Shown here: piece after piece, positions 1 through 5,855 of the stretch | Layout: the number at the start of each line of letters is the position of its first letter | How positions within the stretch are numbered: the stretch's first letter is position 1 | NCBI GenBank assembly: GCA_016712275.1 | Contig: JADJRI010000078.1 | Location: 1 to 6,568 of the forward strand | Length of the DNA stretch: 6,568 nucleotides | Origin: Planctomycetota bacterium | GTDB taxonomy: Bacteria > Planctomycetota > Phycisphaerae > UBA1845 > UTPLA1 | Reading direction: 5' to 3' | Notes under the pieces: generated by a model | Seen by the model: only the letters and a program-made list of their open reading frames with translations | Told to the model about the DNA's origin: nothing | Databases searched by the model: none | Position numbers and translations under genes: made by a program

Positions 1-367
1 CGCCGACCTCGATTCCAGAAAGACTCACTTTCGAGGTTGCAAGTCTTTTTGAGTCAAGCGAGCGAGGGGTAAGCTGCACGGTCATGCCCGGCTCTGATGC
101 GAGATTCCGAAAGTGATCAGGTAATTCAATTGTCGCCCGGCCGTTGATCAAGCGCGCCGTGCCGCGAACATACATCGCCGCTTCGGGCCCTTCGGGGCAG
201 CAGTACCAAATATCGGTGGTCGGGTCGGAAGGATTGGGGGCGCGGAAATTCTTATCATCCGCGAACATGACACCGTTTCCACTATCAAAATCGCGGTAGA
301 ATCCGGCCAGTTCATCTCCGGTGACCGGACTGATCATCCTTAGTTCGGGATTGTGAACGTTGCCTGG
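1..367 (-). CDS. Gene E, C-terminal fragment (after frameshift; 3' end beyond window)
   Basis: Continuation of gene E in another frame. It is open from about position 376 to the left edge with no stop. It encodes the shared C-terminal module: GNVHNPELRMISPVTG, then ELAGFYRDFDSGNGVMFADD, then WYCCPEGPEAAMYVRGTA, and GRATIELPDHFRNLASEPGM with the following TVQLTP. These match genes B and C almost residue for residue, so it is the missing second half of the E protein rather than a separate gene. There is no start codon of its own in the expected place. The module has no function I can name; its likely role is a folded C-terminal domain of a secreted fibre protein. The last ~80 residues seen in B (the NYEFDWRVEAVRKGW region and the Pro-rich tail) lie outside the window. 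Confidence 0.8.
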
Positions 368-1326
368 GAATCCCCGTCAGGATCGGGTACGATCGTCAAA
401 TAATCGCCCATTTTCCAGATCAGATGCTCTTCATCCGATATCGATTGACGGCCGCCCATCACGCGTAAAGTCGTGTCCAGTCTGCTTATGTGAGTGTCAC
501 CAAGGAACCTGGAATCGCCGTCCACATCAAGCGTGCGGTCTGGCGAATTCGTTCCGATACCGACAAATCCATCTTCAGTGATGACCAGGTGATTGACGGG
601 GGCCAGGCCGGGGCTGTGGGTGGCAAGCGAGATTCCGCCGTCGTGCAGACTCACCCGGGATGTTGGGCGTTGCGAGTCGACGATGTGATTGACTCCGGCA
701 GCATTAACAAAAAAGTTGTATCCGAGGTGAATACCATCATCTCCTCCCTGACCCGGAAATTCGCCAAAAACCAATCCGCTGTATAGAAAGCCGTCGCTGC
801 CCGCACCACCAAGCTGCAACTGTCGGTATTGGCCGGGGCTTGCACTGAGTGACATGTCTCCGGCAACTGTTAATTTCTTTTCAGGTGTTTCCGTGCCGAT
901 TCCAACCTGACCGGTTGCATCTACCGAGATTCCGCGGGTCTGCAGAGCGAAAGTCGCATTGGGTGTCACCGTGAGTAACTGGCGCGGAGCAAGTGTCGAA
1001 AAGCCGCCCGCCCCAGCCGGGCTTCGCACGGAGACCTCGAGCCAGCGGGCGTCTCCTTGAAATGCAGCCGTGCCGAAATCGAGCGACACCGTAAATGCAC
1101 CATTGCTTATGCCAACGTTGCTCTTCGCGACAGTAGCGCCAACCTGACTTCCGACGGTGGCTGCATCAAACAATGCGAATTGAAAGTCCGCAGCGGCGAT
1201 GACAGGCAGGCCGGAAGCCTGAAGCTGACCTTGAAAAGTGAACGCGCTGCCGAGTGGCGTTTGCGCAACGCACGCGGCCGCGCATGTCAGTCCAAGAAGA
1301 GTCTGAATAGTCGCCATCGGTTTCAT
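340..1326 (-). CDS. Gene E, N-terminal fragment: secreted fibre-like paralog, frameshifted
   Basis: The frame encodes 328 residues from the Met chosen here. Residues 1-21 form a signal peptide (MKPMATIQTLLGLTCAAACVA), with likely cleavage before QTPL. Residues 22-130 are the shared N-terminal module, including ADFQFALFDA, GDARWLEVSVRSPAGAGGF and PRQLLTVTPNATF. There are two stalk motifs, VGIGTETPEKKLTVAGD near 141-157 and VGIGTNSPDRTLDVDGD near 255-271. The fragment ends with HLIWKMGDYLTIVP near 301-314, then goes out of frame and stops at 340. I chose the start at 1326 because MKP gives a signal peptide of the same length as in B, C and D. A second Met at 1338 adds MVDD; neither start has a good ribosome binding site. 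The protein is presumably exported and extracellular or cell-surface; its function is unknown. It is separated from gene D by 238 bases, unlike the tight spacing of A to D. Confidence 0.85.
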   Translation of the reverse strand: MKPMATIQTLLGLTCAAACVAQTPLGSAFTFQGQLQASGLPVIAAADFQFALFDAATVGSQVGATVAKSNVGISNGAFTVSLDFGTAAFQGDARWLEVSVRSPAGAGGFSTLAPRQLLTVTPNATFALQTRGISVDATGQVGIGTETPEKKLTVAGDMSLSASPGQYRQLQLGGAGSDGFLYSGLVFGEFPGQGGDDGIHLGYNFFVNAAGVNHIVDSQRPTSRVSLHDGGISLATHSPGLAPVNHLVITEDGFVGIGTNSPDRTLDVDGDSRFLGDTHISRLDTTLRVMGGRQSISDEEHLIWKMGDYLTIVPDPDGDSQATFTIPN

Positions 1327-1357
1327 GTCATCGACCATTCTGCAAAGTAAGCGCGTT

Positions 1358-1411
1358 CTATTGGCGCGGGCGCGGCGTGGCGGCGTCTATTGGAAGTCGG
1401 CCGTGGTGATC
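1358..1411 (-). pseudogene. Possible remnant of the shared C-terminal tail
   Basis: The minus-strand frame ending in TAG at 1358 reads DHHGRLPIDAATPRPRQ-stop. Gene A ends AHGKPSPDTNAATPRPKN-stop, B ends AHGKPSPAVSADMPRPTE-stop and C has AHGKPSPVVNADTPRP. On the plus strand, 12 bases (cgggcgcggcgt) are identical to the tail of gene A at the same offset from the stop. The stop lies 31 bases before the gene E start, against 34 bases between A and B. Upstream of this tail the similarity fades, so only a stub would survive. The match is short and GC-rich, so chance is not excluded. Confidence 0.35.
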
Positions 1412-1480
1412 GCGGGCATTCCCGGTGGGCTGAGATTGCCTGGTCAGTGAAATCCGTGCCCGGCGATGCCTGAGATTCGA

Positions 1481-1505
1481 TTCGCGCGGCGCATGGGAGC
1501 GCGAA
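1481..1505. other. Inverted repeat in the D-E gap
   Basis: TTCGCGC (1481-1487) and GCGCGAA (1499-1505) are perfect inverted copies around an 11-base loop. On the minus strand it lies about 60 bases after the stop of gene D. No T run follows, so a standard intrinsic terminator is not supported. It could be a weak RNA hairpin or chance. Confidence 0.25.
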
Positions 1506-1564
1506 AGTGATTTGGCCGAATAGAATTCGCAGGAACACAAGTATGCCATCCTTGCGACACGGTT

Positions 1565-2752
1565 TCAGCTTCGGGGGCCCATTGCAATGAAGCAAAAGCG
1601 CCCATCCACCACATCGCCGTCGCTGCGTCGCACAACTATCAAGGAGATCGAATTGGGCGACGCGCCGGAAATCTCAATAAAGCAGGACGAAAAGCCGACG
1701 GTGATCGAGTTTGCAGTCGCAACGGGCGGCGAAGCGAACGGCGTGTCAAAATCAATTTCGTAGTGTCCTTCCAAGACACGAATGACTGAAAAGCCGGTGC
1801 CTTGGACGATGCTGCCATCGGGGTCGACCCGTCCGCGGATGATGCGCAGGTCTTCTTTTCCGGAGGAAGGAATACGCGTCCCCTCGCTGCCCGTGAAGGC
1901 GATTTTTCCGGCTGGATCAGCGTTATGAATGTAGAGCGTGGCCGGGTCATCAGAGTCGGAAAAACCGATCTCGCCGGCGGTCTGTGGCTCATCGTGGCCG
2001 CGAGGAAAAAGCTGCACGCTTGCCGTGCGGGAGCCTTCCAGGATCAGCAAGGGCTCGTGATCGAAGCCAAGAAAGCCAAAGGTCCTTACATGAAGCGTGC
2101 CGGCGGGCTCGCTCACCTTGATCCCGACCGTGCCGTTGCTGTCAAGGTGCATGGACCCGAATGTACCCGCGAAGAACTCCAGATTGCTGTCATGGAGATT
2201 CGAGTACATGCCAGCCACTACATTGGTACTTTCGGCATTCAGAGCGAAGAAACCGGCGCTCGGGGGCACGGCGACGTTTCCGTCTACCTTCAGCCTCGCA
2301 ACGTTATTCGGGGACAATCCGACGCCGACATTGCCGCTGTCGTCGACAACGATCCCGCGCGTATTCGAAGAATAGGTTGCGTTCGGCGCGGCCGTGATCG
2401 GCTGACGAGGCGCTAGCGTGGTGAAGGCGCCCGCGCCGGCCGGACTGCGCACCGCGACCTGTAGCCAGCGGGCATTGCCCGAGAATGGTGCCCCGCCGAA
2501 ATCAAGCGCGAGTGTGAACGTACCGTCGACCAGCGCGACGTTGTTCTTCGAGAGCATCGGCGTATCTTGCGCGCCGCCTGTGACGGCATCGAAGAGAGTG
2601 AACTGGAAATCCGCTGTGGTTAAGGCGGGCAATCCCGACGCCTTAAGTGAGCCCTGATAAGTAAACTCAGAGCTAAGTGGCGTCTGAGCCGGTGATTGTT
2701 GCACAATTGTCAGCAGCAGAACGGAGCAAATTGCAGTGAGCTTGGCTGTCAT
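1565..2752 (-). CDS. Gene D: secreted fibre-like paralog with a different C-terminal domain
   Basis: Intact, 395 aa. Residues 1-22 form a signal peptide ending QQSPA before QTPL. Residues 23-130 are the same N-terminal module as in B, C and E (TADFQFTLFDAVTGGAQ, GNARWLQVAVRSPAGAGAF, PRQPITAAPNATY). A degenerate stalk motif, GNVGVGLSPNN, follows near 140-150, and a second, NGTVGIKVSEPAGTLHV, near 206-222. The middle (about 225-300) is unlike the paralogs. The C-terminus (about 305-395) lacks the CCPEG module. Instead it reads GRVDPDGSIVQGTGFSVIRV, then YEIDFDTPFASPPVATA and VVDGRFCFIAMG. This resembles a small beta-sandwich seen at the ends of bacterial fibre and adhesin-like proteins (pattern 'GTGF.V...G.Y.I.F.TPF...P'). 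That resemblance is from memory and unverified. The start overlaps the gene C stop as ATGA and has a GAGGTG site 8 bases upstream, so translation is probably coupled to C. The protein is presumably extracellular; ligand or role unknown. Confidence 0.9.
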   Translation of the reverse strand: MTAKLTAICSVLLLTIVQQSPAQTPLSSEFTYQGSLKASGLPALTTADFQFTLFDAVTGGAQDTPMLSKNNVALVDGTFTLALDFGGAPFSGNARWLQVAVRSPAGAGAFTTLAPRQPITAAPNATYSSNTRGIVVDDSGNVGVGLSPNNVARLKVDGNVAVPPSAGFFALNAESTNVVAGMYSNLHDSNLEFFAGTFGSMHLDSNGTVGIKVSEPAGTLHVRTFGFLGFDHEPLLILEGSRTASVQLFPRGHDEPQTAGEIGFSDSDDPATLYIHNADPAGKIAFTGSEGTRIPSSGKEDLRIIRGRVDPDGSIVQGTGFSVIRVLEGHYEIDFDTPFASPPVATANSITVGFSSCFIEISGASPNSISLIVVRRSDGDVVDGRFCFIAMGPRS

Positions 2753-3681
2753 TGTTTGTTCACCTCATCATTTGGCCTTGGCGTATCTGCGTTCACCACA
2801 GGAGATGGCTTGCCGTGCGCTCGGCGTTCTTCGATTGCTTTCAGCCGATTTTGCCAGGCCTTGTCGGGATCGGAATCGGACTTCAGCCAGGGACGAATGA
2901 CCTTGTAGTCTTCCCAGCCCTTGCGCACGGCCTCGACGCGCCAGTCGAATTCGTAATTTCCCGTGCCGCCGGCGAGTTCGACAACTTCAATGCCTTCGAG
3001 AGACTTCTTGACCACGGCCAGTCCTTTTGATTCGCCGGCCAACGGAGTCAATTGCACGGTCATGCCCGGTTCGGAGGCGAGGTTGCGGAAGTGATCGGGC
3101 AGTTCGATGGTCGCACGGCCGTTGGTGAGCTGGGCGGTGCCGCGCACATACATGGCCGCTTCGGGTCCTTCGGGGCAGCAGTACCAGATGTCAGTGGACG
3201 CATCAGCGGGATTGGGCGCGCGAAAGTTCTTGTCGTCCGCGAACATGACGCCATTGCCGGTGTCAAAGTCCCTGTAAAATCCGGCCAACTCATCACCGGT
3301 GACCGGGCTGATCATCCTGAGCTCCGGGTTATACACATTGCCGACAGGATTCCCCGGTACGATTGTCAAATAATCCCCCATTTTCCAGATCAGGTGTTCC
3401 GGGCCGGAGGATGATTGCCGGCCGCCCATAATGCGCAGCGTGATATCTGTTATGCCCAGGTGAGCGTCACCTTGCACTTGAAAATCGCCGTCCACATGGA
3501 GAGTTGTTTGCGGAGAATTAGTTCCGATGCCGACGAATCCCGATGCATCCACGATCAGGCGAGTGACCGGGGGCAGGCTGCCGACCCGTGTAGCCAGTCT
3601 AATTGTCCCATTTCCCAGACTGAGACACGATGAATCGACGTTCGGAACGACGAATTGATCAGTACCCGCGGCGTCGACAAA
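2749..3681 (-). CDS. Gene C, C-terminal fragment (after frameshifts)
   Basis: Second half of gene C, in the frame reached after three apparent one-base losses. It is open from about 3684 to TGA at 2749. It starts with FVDAAGTDQFVVPNVDSS and RLATRVGSLPPVTRLIVDAS, which align to FVNAAGVNHIV and LATHSPGLAPVNHLVITEDG of gene E. Next come a stalk motif (FVGIGTNSPQTTLHVDGD), RIMGGRQSSSGPEHLIWKMG, and the shared C-terminal module with GDELAGFYRDFDTGNGVMF, WYCCPEGPEAAMYVRGTA and NYEFDWRVEAVRKGWEDYKV. It ends in a Pro-rich tail, KPSPVVNADTPRPNDEVNKQ. A GTG at 3552 could serve as a start, but it lies inside the stalk motif, has no special context and would give a protein without a signal peptide. I therefore read this as part of one 2749-4302 gene, not a separate gene. 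The stop overlaps the gene D start by ATGA. Confidence 0.85.
   Translation of the reverse strand, partial: FVDAAGTDQFVVPNVDSSCLSLGNGTIRLATRVGSLPPVTRLIVDASGFVGIGTNSPQTTLHVDGDFQVQGDAHLGITDITLRIMGGRQSSSGPEHLIWKMGDYLTIVPGNPVGNVYNPELRMISPVTGDELAGFYRDFDTGNGVMFADDKNFRAPNPADASTDIWYCCPEGPEAAMYVRGTAQLTNGRATIELPDHFRNLASEPGMTVQLTPLAGESKGLAVVKKSLEGIEVVELAGGTGNYEFDWRVEAVRKGWEDYKVIRPWLKSDSDPDKAWQNRLKAIEERRAHGKPSPVVNADTPRPNDEVNKQ
2761..2766 (-). promoter_or_regulatory. Ribosome binding site for gene D
   Basis: GAGGTG on the minus strand lies 8 bases before the ATG at 2752, inside the last codons of gene C. With the ATGA overlap it fixes the gene D start and suggests reinitiation after C. Confidence 0.65.
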
Positions 3682-3705
3682 AAGTTATAACCCAGATGAA
3701 TTCCA

Positions 3706-4302
3706 TCATTGAGGGTGAAAAAAAGGGAGAAAAGCTGCGTCCGCTGAAGAGAAATCCATCGCCAGTGCCATTATTGCTGCCGCGCAGCGCATATGGTGGG
3801 GATCACCGGGAGCAGTACCGAGTTCCATATCGCCGGCAACGGTCAGTTTCTTGAAGGGGGTTGTCGTGCCGATTCCGACTTGACCGTCCGCGTCAACCGT
3901 GATTCCGCGAGTCTGCCGCGAGAATGTTGCGTTGGGCGTCGCGCTTAATGCCTGCCGCGGAGACAGTGTTGTGAATCCACCCGCCCCGGCCGGGCTGCGC
4001 ACCGCGACTTCGAGCCATCGCGCGTCGCCGCTGAACGCCGCAGCGCCGAAATCGAGTGATGTCGTAAAGGTGCCGTTGATAAGGGCCAAATTGTTCTGGA
4101 GTTGTGGCGCCCCAATCTGCGCTCCGCCGCTAGCTGCATCAAATAGCCCGAATTGGAAATCTGCGCTCGAAATCGCCGGCAATCCGGACGCGATGAGCTG
4201 ACCCTGGTAGGTGAACTCCGTACCAAGCGGCGTCTGGGCCACGGATAGCTGCACCATGGCCAGCATGACGACCGACGACATTGAAATGAGTCTCGATGAC
4301 AT
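3706..4302 (-). CDS. Gene C, N-terminal fragment: secreted fibre-like paralog, frameshifted
   Basis: The frame as it stands gives 198 aa. Residues 1-22 form a signal peptide (ends VQLSVA before QTPL). Residues 23-130 are the shared N-terminal module (SADFQFGLFDAASGGAQIG, GDARWLEVAVRSPAGAGGF, PRQALSATPNATF). A stalk motif, QVGIGTTTPFKKLTVAGD, lies at about 141-158. Homology stops after DPHHMR (about residue 172); the last ~26 residues are out of frame, and the frame ends at TGA 3706-3708. Re-reading with one base restored at each of three sites joins it to the C-terminal fragment, for about 518 aa. The start at 4302 is chosen over an upstream Met at 4344, which overlaps gene B, because of the GGGAGA site and the signal peptide. 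The gap to gene B is 13 bases. If the breaks are real, this would be a truncated secreted protein lacking most of the stalk and the C-terminal module. Confidence 0.88.
   Translation of the reverse strand: MSSRLISMSSVVMLAMVQLSVAQTPLGTEFTYQGQLIASGLPAISSADFQFGLFDAASGGAQIGAPQLQNNLALINGTFTTSLDFGAAAFSGDARWLEVAVRSPAGAGGFTTLSPRQALSATPNATFSRQTRGITVDADGQVGIGTTTPFKKLTVAGDMELGTAPGDPHHMRCAAAIMALAMDFSSADAAFLPFFHPQ
3718..3785 (-). other. Out-of-frame bridge between the two gene C fragments
   Basis: Between the first and second breaks, a third frame encodes RGSNNGTGDGFLFSGRSFSPFF, matching GGAGSDGFLYSGLVFGEF of gene E. Between the second and third breaks, yet another frame (about 3684-3717) encodes LNDGIHLGYNF, matching DDGIHLGYNF of gene E. 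Coding sequence is thus preserved through all frames, and only single bases are missing. Confidence 0.75.
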
Positions 4303-4306
4303 GATG

Positions 4307-4312
4307 TCTCCC
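4307..4312 (-). promoter_or_regulatory. Ribosome binding site for gene C
   Basis: GGGAGA on the minus strand, 4 bases before the ATG at 4302, in the 13-base gap after the gene B stop. It supports MSSRLIS as the N-terminus rather than the upstream in-frame Met. Confidence 0.55.
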
Positions 4313-4315
4313 GCG

Positions 4316-4867
4316 TTATTCAGTTGGACGTGGCATGTCCGCACTAACCGCCGGTGATGGCTTGCCGTGGGCGCGACGCTCCTCGATCATCTTCAACCGG
4401 TTTTGCCATGCCTTGTCGGGATCAGCATCGGACTGTAACCACGGACGAATTACCTTGTAGTCCTCCCAGCCCTTGCGCACGGCCTCTACGCGCCAGTCGA
4501 ATTCGTAATTCCCCGTACCGCCGCCAAGTTCGGCGACCTCAATTCCATTGAGGCTCTTCTTGATGTAGACCAATCCTTTGGAGTCAACGGAACCGGGAGT
4601 AAGTTGAACGGTCATGCCAGGCTCGGATGCGAGATTGCGGAAGTGATCGGGCAATTCGATGGTCGCGCGGCCATTGGTCAATCGCGCGGTGCCGCGCACG
4701 TACATGGCGGCTTCCGGACCTTCAGGGCAGCAATACCAAATGTCGGTGGCTGGATCGGCTGGATTGGGCGCGCGGAAATTTTTGTCGTCGGCGAACATGA
4801 CGCCGTTTCCGGAGTCGAAATCGCGGTAGAATCCGGCCAGCTCGTCACCCGTGACCGGGCTGATCAT
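4316..4867 (-). repeat. C-terminal module repeat (copy in gene B; others at 5856-6407, 2749-3315, 1-337)
   Basis: Four direct copies of the C-terminal module; the one at the left edge is incomplete. By eye, B and C differ at roughly 20 of about 170 aligned residues, far fewer than in their middles. A segment with 'gcgaacatgac' on the plus strand recurs in all four (near 261, 3238, 4791 and 6331). Gene D lacks it. Confidence 0.8.
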
Positions 4868-5821
4868 CTTGAGTTCGGGATTGCCCACGGAGCCGACTGG
4901 TTGGGGAGTCTGAGTCAAATAATCCCCCAGTTTCCAGATGAGATGTGGTTCGCCAAACGTTTCTTGTCGGCCGCCAAATACCTCCAAATCCGAGGTGACA
5001 TCGAAGTACAACGCCTCGACCGTTCCACTTACTTCAAGCTTTGCCGCCGTTGCGAACCCCGGCGTGTAGATGCTTACTACTCCAGCCTCATCAATCTGCA
5101 TACGACTGAGTGGCGCCTGACCTGCGGAAGAAGTTGCCAGTATGATTTGCCCATCCTGGAGGCTAATTAGAGAATTTCCTCTGCTTGGATCTTCGAAGTG
5201 ATCCAAATTGTCGAACGTGCTGAAATAGTTGTAACTAAGGTTCATTCCATCGTCCTGGAATGGCAACCAACCACACAACGAACTAGAGACGAATCCACTG
5301 CTGGTGCCGCTTCTTACTTTCAGTTGGGGGCAGCCACTGTGGAGATCCGTAAGTCCGGACACAGTTAATTTCTCAGTTGGAAATGACGTGCCAATTCCTA
5401 CGTTTCCGGCTGCATTGACCGTTATTCCGCGAGTTTGTTGTGAAAACGTCGCATTCGGAGTTGCGGTAATTGGCTGACGTGGAGTGAGAGTCGTGAACCC
5501 GCCCACTCCCGCCGGACTGCGCACCGCGATTTCGAGCCAGCGTGCCTGTCCGGCAAAGGCTGAGGCGCCAAAGTCGAGCGAAGTTGTAAATACGCCATCA
5601 ACCAATGCCACGTTGTCTCGCGAAAGAGTGGTGCCGATCTGGGCGCCGCCGGTCGCCGCGCCTAAGAGCGAGAACTGAAAATCGGCAGTCGAGATAGCGG
5701 GAAATCCGGAGGCGTGGAGCCGGCCCTGATAGGTGAACTCACTGCTCAATGGTGTTTGCGCCCAGCATGTGGTTGCGAATGCAAAAGCGATTGTCGCCGG
5801 CACGGCTAATTGTCTTTTCAT
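4316..5821 (-). CDS. Gene B: intact secreted fibre-like protein, full reference copy of the family
   Basis: 501 aa and the only complete copy with both shared ends. Residues 1-21 form a signal peptide (ends FATTCWA before QTPL). Residues 22-130 are the N-terminal module (TADFQFSLLGAATGGAQIG, GQARWLEIAVRSPAGVGGF, PRQPITATPNATF). The stalk motif NVGIGTSFPTEKLTVSG lies at 140-156. The middle at about 157-315 is variable; it contains DDGMNLSYNYF and a second, weaker stalk segment, and ends EPHLIWKLGDYL. Residues 319-485 are the shared C-terminal module (MISPVTGDELAGFYRDF, adjacent cysteines in WYCCPEGPEAAMYVRGTA, GRATIELPDHFRNLASEPGM, NYEFDWRVEAVRKGW). It ends in a Pro-rich tail. There is no membrane anchor or sorting signal at the C-terminus, so the protein is released or held by other contacts. 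The start at 5821 gives a clean signal peptide and a GGGGA site; the longer frame from 5926 adds an Arg-rich stretch overlapping gene A. A and B are 34 bases apart, B and C 13, so co-transcription is likely. Function unknown; fibre, adhesin or matrix protein is an inference. Confidence 0.92.
   Translation of the reverse strand: MKRQLAVPATIAFAFATTCWAQTPLSSEFTYQGRLHASGFPAISTADFQFSLLGAATGGAQIGTTLSRDNVALVDGVFTTSLDFGASAFAGQARWLEIAVRSPAGVGGFTTLTPRQPITATPNATFSQQTRGITVNAAGNVGIGTSFPTEKLTVSGLTDLHSGCPQLKVRSGTSSGFVSSSLCGWLPFQDDGMNLSYNYFSTFDNLDHFEDPSRGNSLISLQDGQIILATSSAGQAPLSRMQIDEAGVVSIYTPGFATAAKLEVSGTVEALYFDVTSDLEVFGGRQETFGEPHLIWKLGDYLTQTPQPVGSVGNPELKMISPVTGDELAGFYRDFDSGNGVMFADDKNFRAPNPADPATDIWYCCPEGPEAAMYVRGTARLTNGRATIELPDHFRNLASEPGMTVQLTPGSVDSKGLVYIKKSLNGIEVAELGGGTGNYEFDWRVEAVRKGWEDYKVIRPWLQSDADPDKAWQNRLKMIEERRAHGKPSPAVSADMPRPTE
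5417..5758 (-). repeat. N-terminal module repeat (copy in gene B; others at 3895-4236, 2345-2686, 922-1263)
   Basis: Four direct copies of an about 340-base coding repeat, recognisable at DNA and protein level. The best conserved part covers ARWLE[VI][AS]VRSPAG[AV]GGF and PRQ....TPNATF. Copies lie at the same position in each gene, directly after the signal peptide. They could serve as substrates for recombination between genes. Confidence 0.75.
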
Positions 5822-5825
5822 GTTG

Positions 5826-5830
5826 TCCCC
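5826..5830 (-). promoter_or_regulatory. Ribosome binding site for gene B
   Basis: GGGGA on the minus strand, 4 bases before the ATG at 5821, inside the 34-base gap after gene A. It decides for the 501-residue start over the Met codons further upstream. Confidence 0.5.
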
Positions 5831-5855
5831 ATTTCGCAGTGTTTGGCACTGCCGT

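Larger units (their letters stand above)
1327..1564. other. Intergenic gap between genes D and E
   Basis: This is the only sizeable gap in the array (238 bases). I see no convincing -35/-10 pair for gene E and no hairpin followed by a T run. It holds a 7-base inverted repeat (1481-1505) and, just before gene E, a short stretch resembling the last codons of the shared C-terminal module (1358-1411). Open frames cross the gap but have no recognisable protein features. Gene E may be read through from D or from a promoter not recognisable here. Confidence 0.5.

Noticed and set aside
1481..1505. Terminator after gene D
   Set aside because: The 7-base stem has no following T run and an 11-base loop, so I list it only as an inverted repeat.
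1323..1595. Minus-strand frame of 90 codons bridging the D-E gap, ending in an ATGA overlap with the gene E start
   Set aside because: The start lies inside gene D in another frame, there is no good ribosome binding site, and the protein has no motif or family resemblance. The ATGA is likely chance, though it is compatible with read-through translation into E.
1802..2416. Plus-strand open frame of 204 codons opposite gene D
   Set aside because: It is antisense to a well-supported gene, has no ribosome binding site or recognisable motif, and its length is explained by the GC-rich codon use of gene D.
3718..3724. Programmed ribosomal or transcriptional slippage at the A7/T7 run in gene C
   Set aside because: One slip there would not restore the frame, because two further breaks flank it and one of them is not at a homopolymer. 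A seven-base run is also short for efficient slippage.
4604..5170. Plus-strand open frame of 188 codons, with a similar one at 3052-3414
   Set aside because: The two resemble each other (both begin M.GHAR and share AEVIGQFDGR) only because they lie opposite the repeated C-terminal module; they are shadows of the conserved minus-strand coding sequence.
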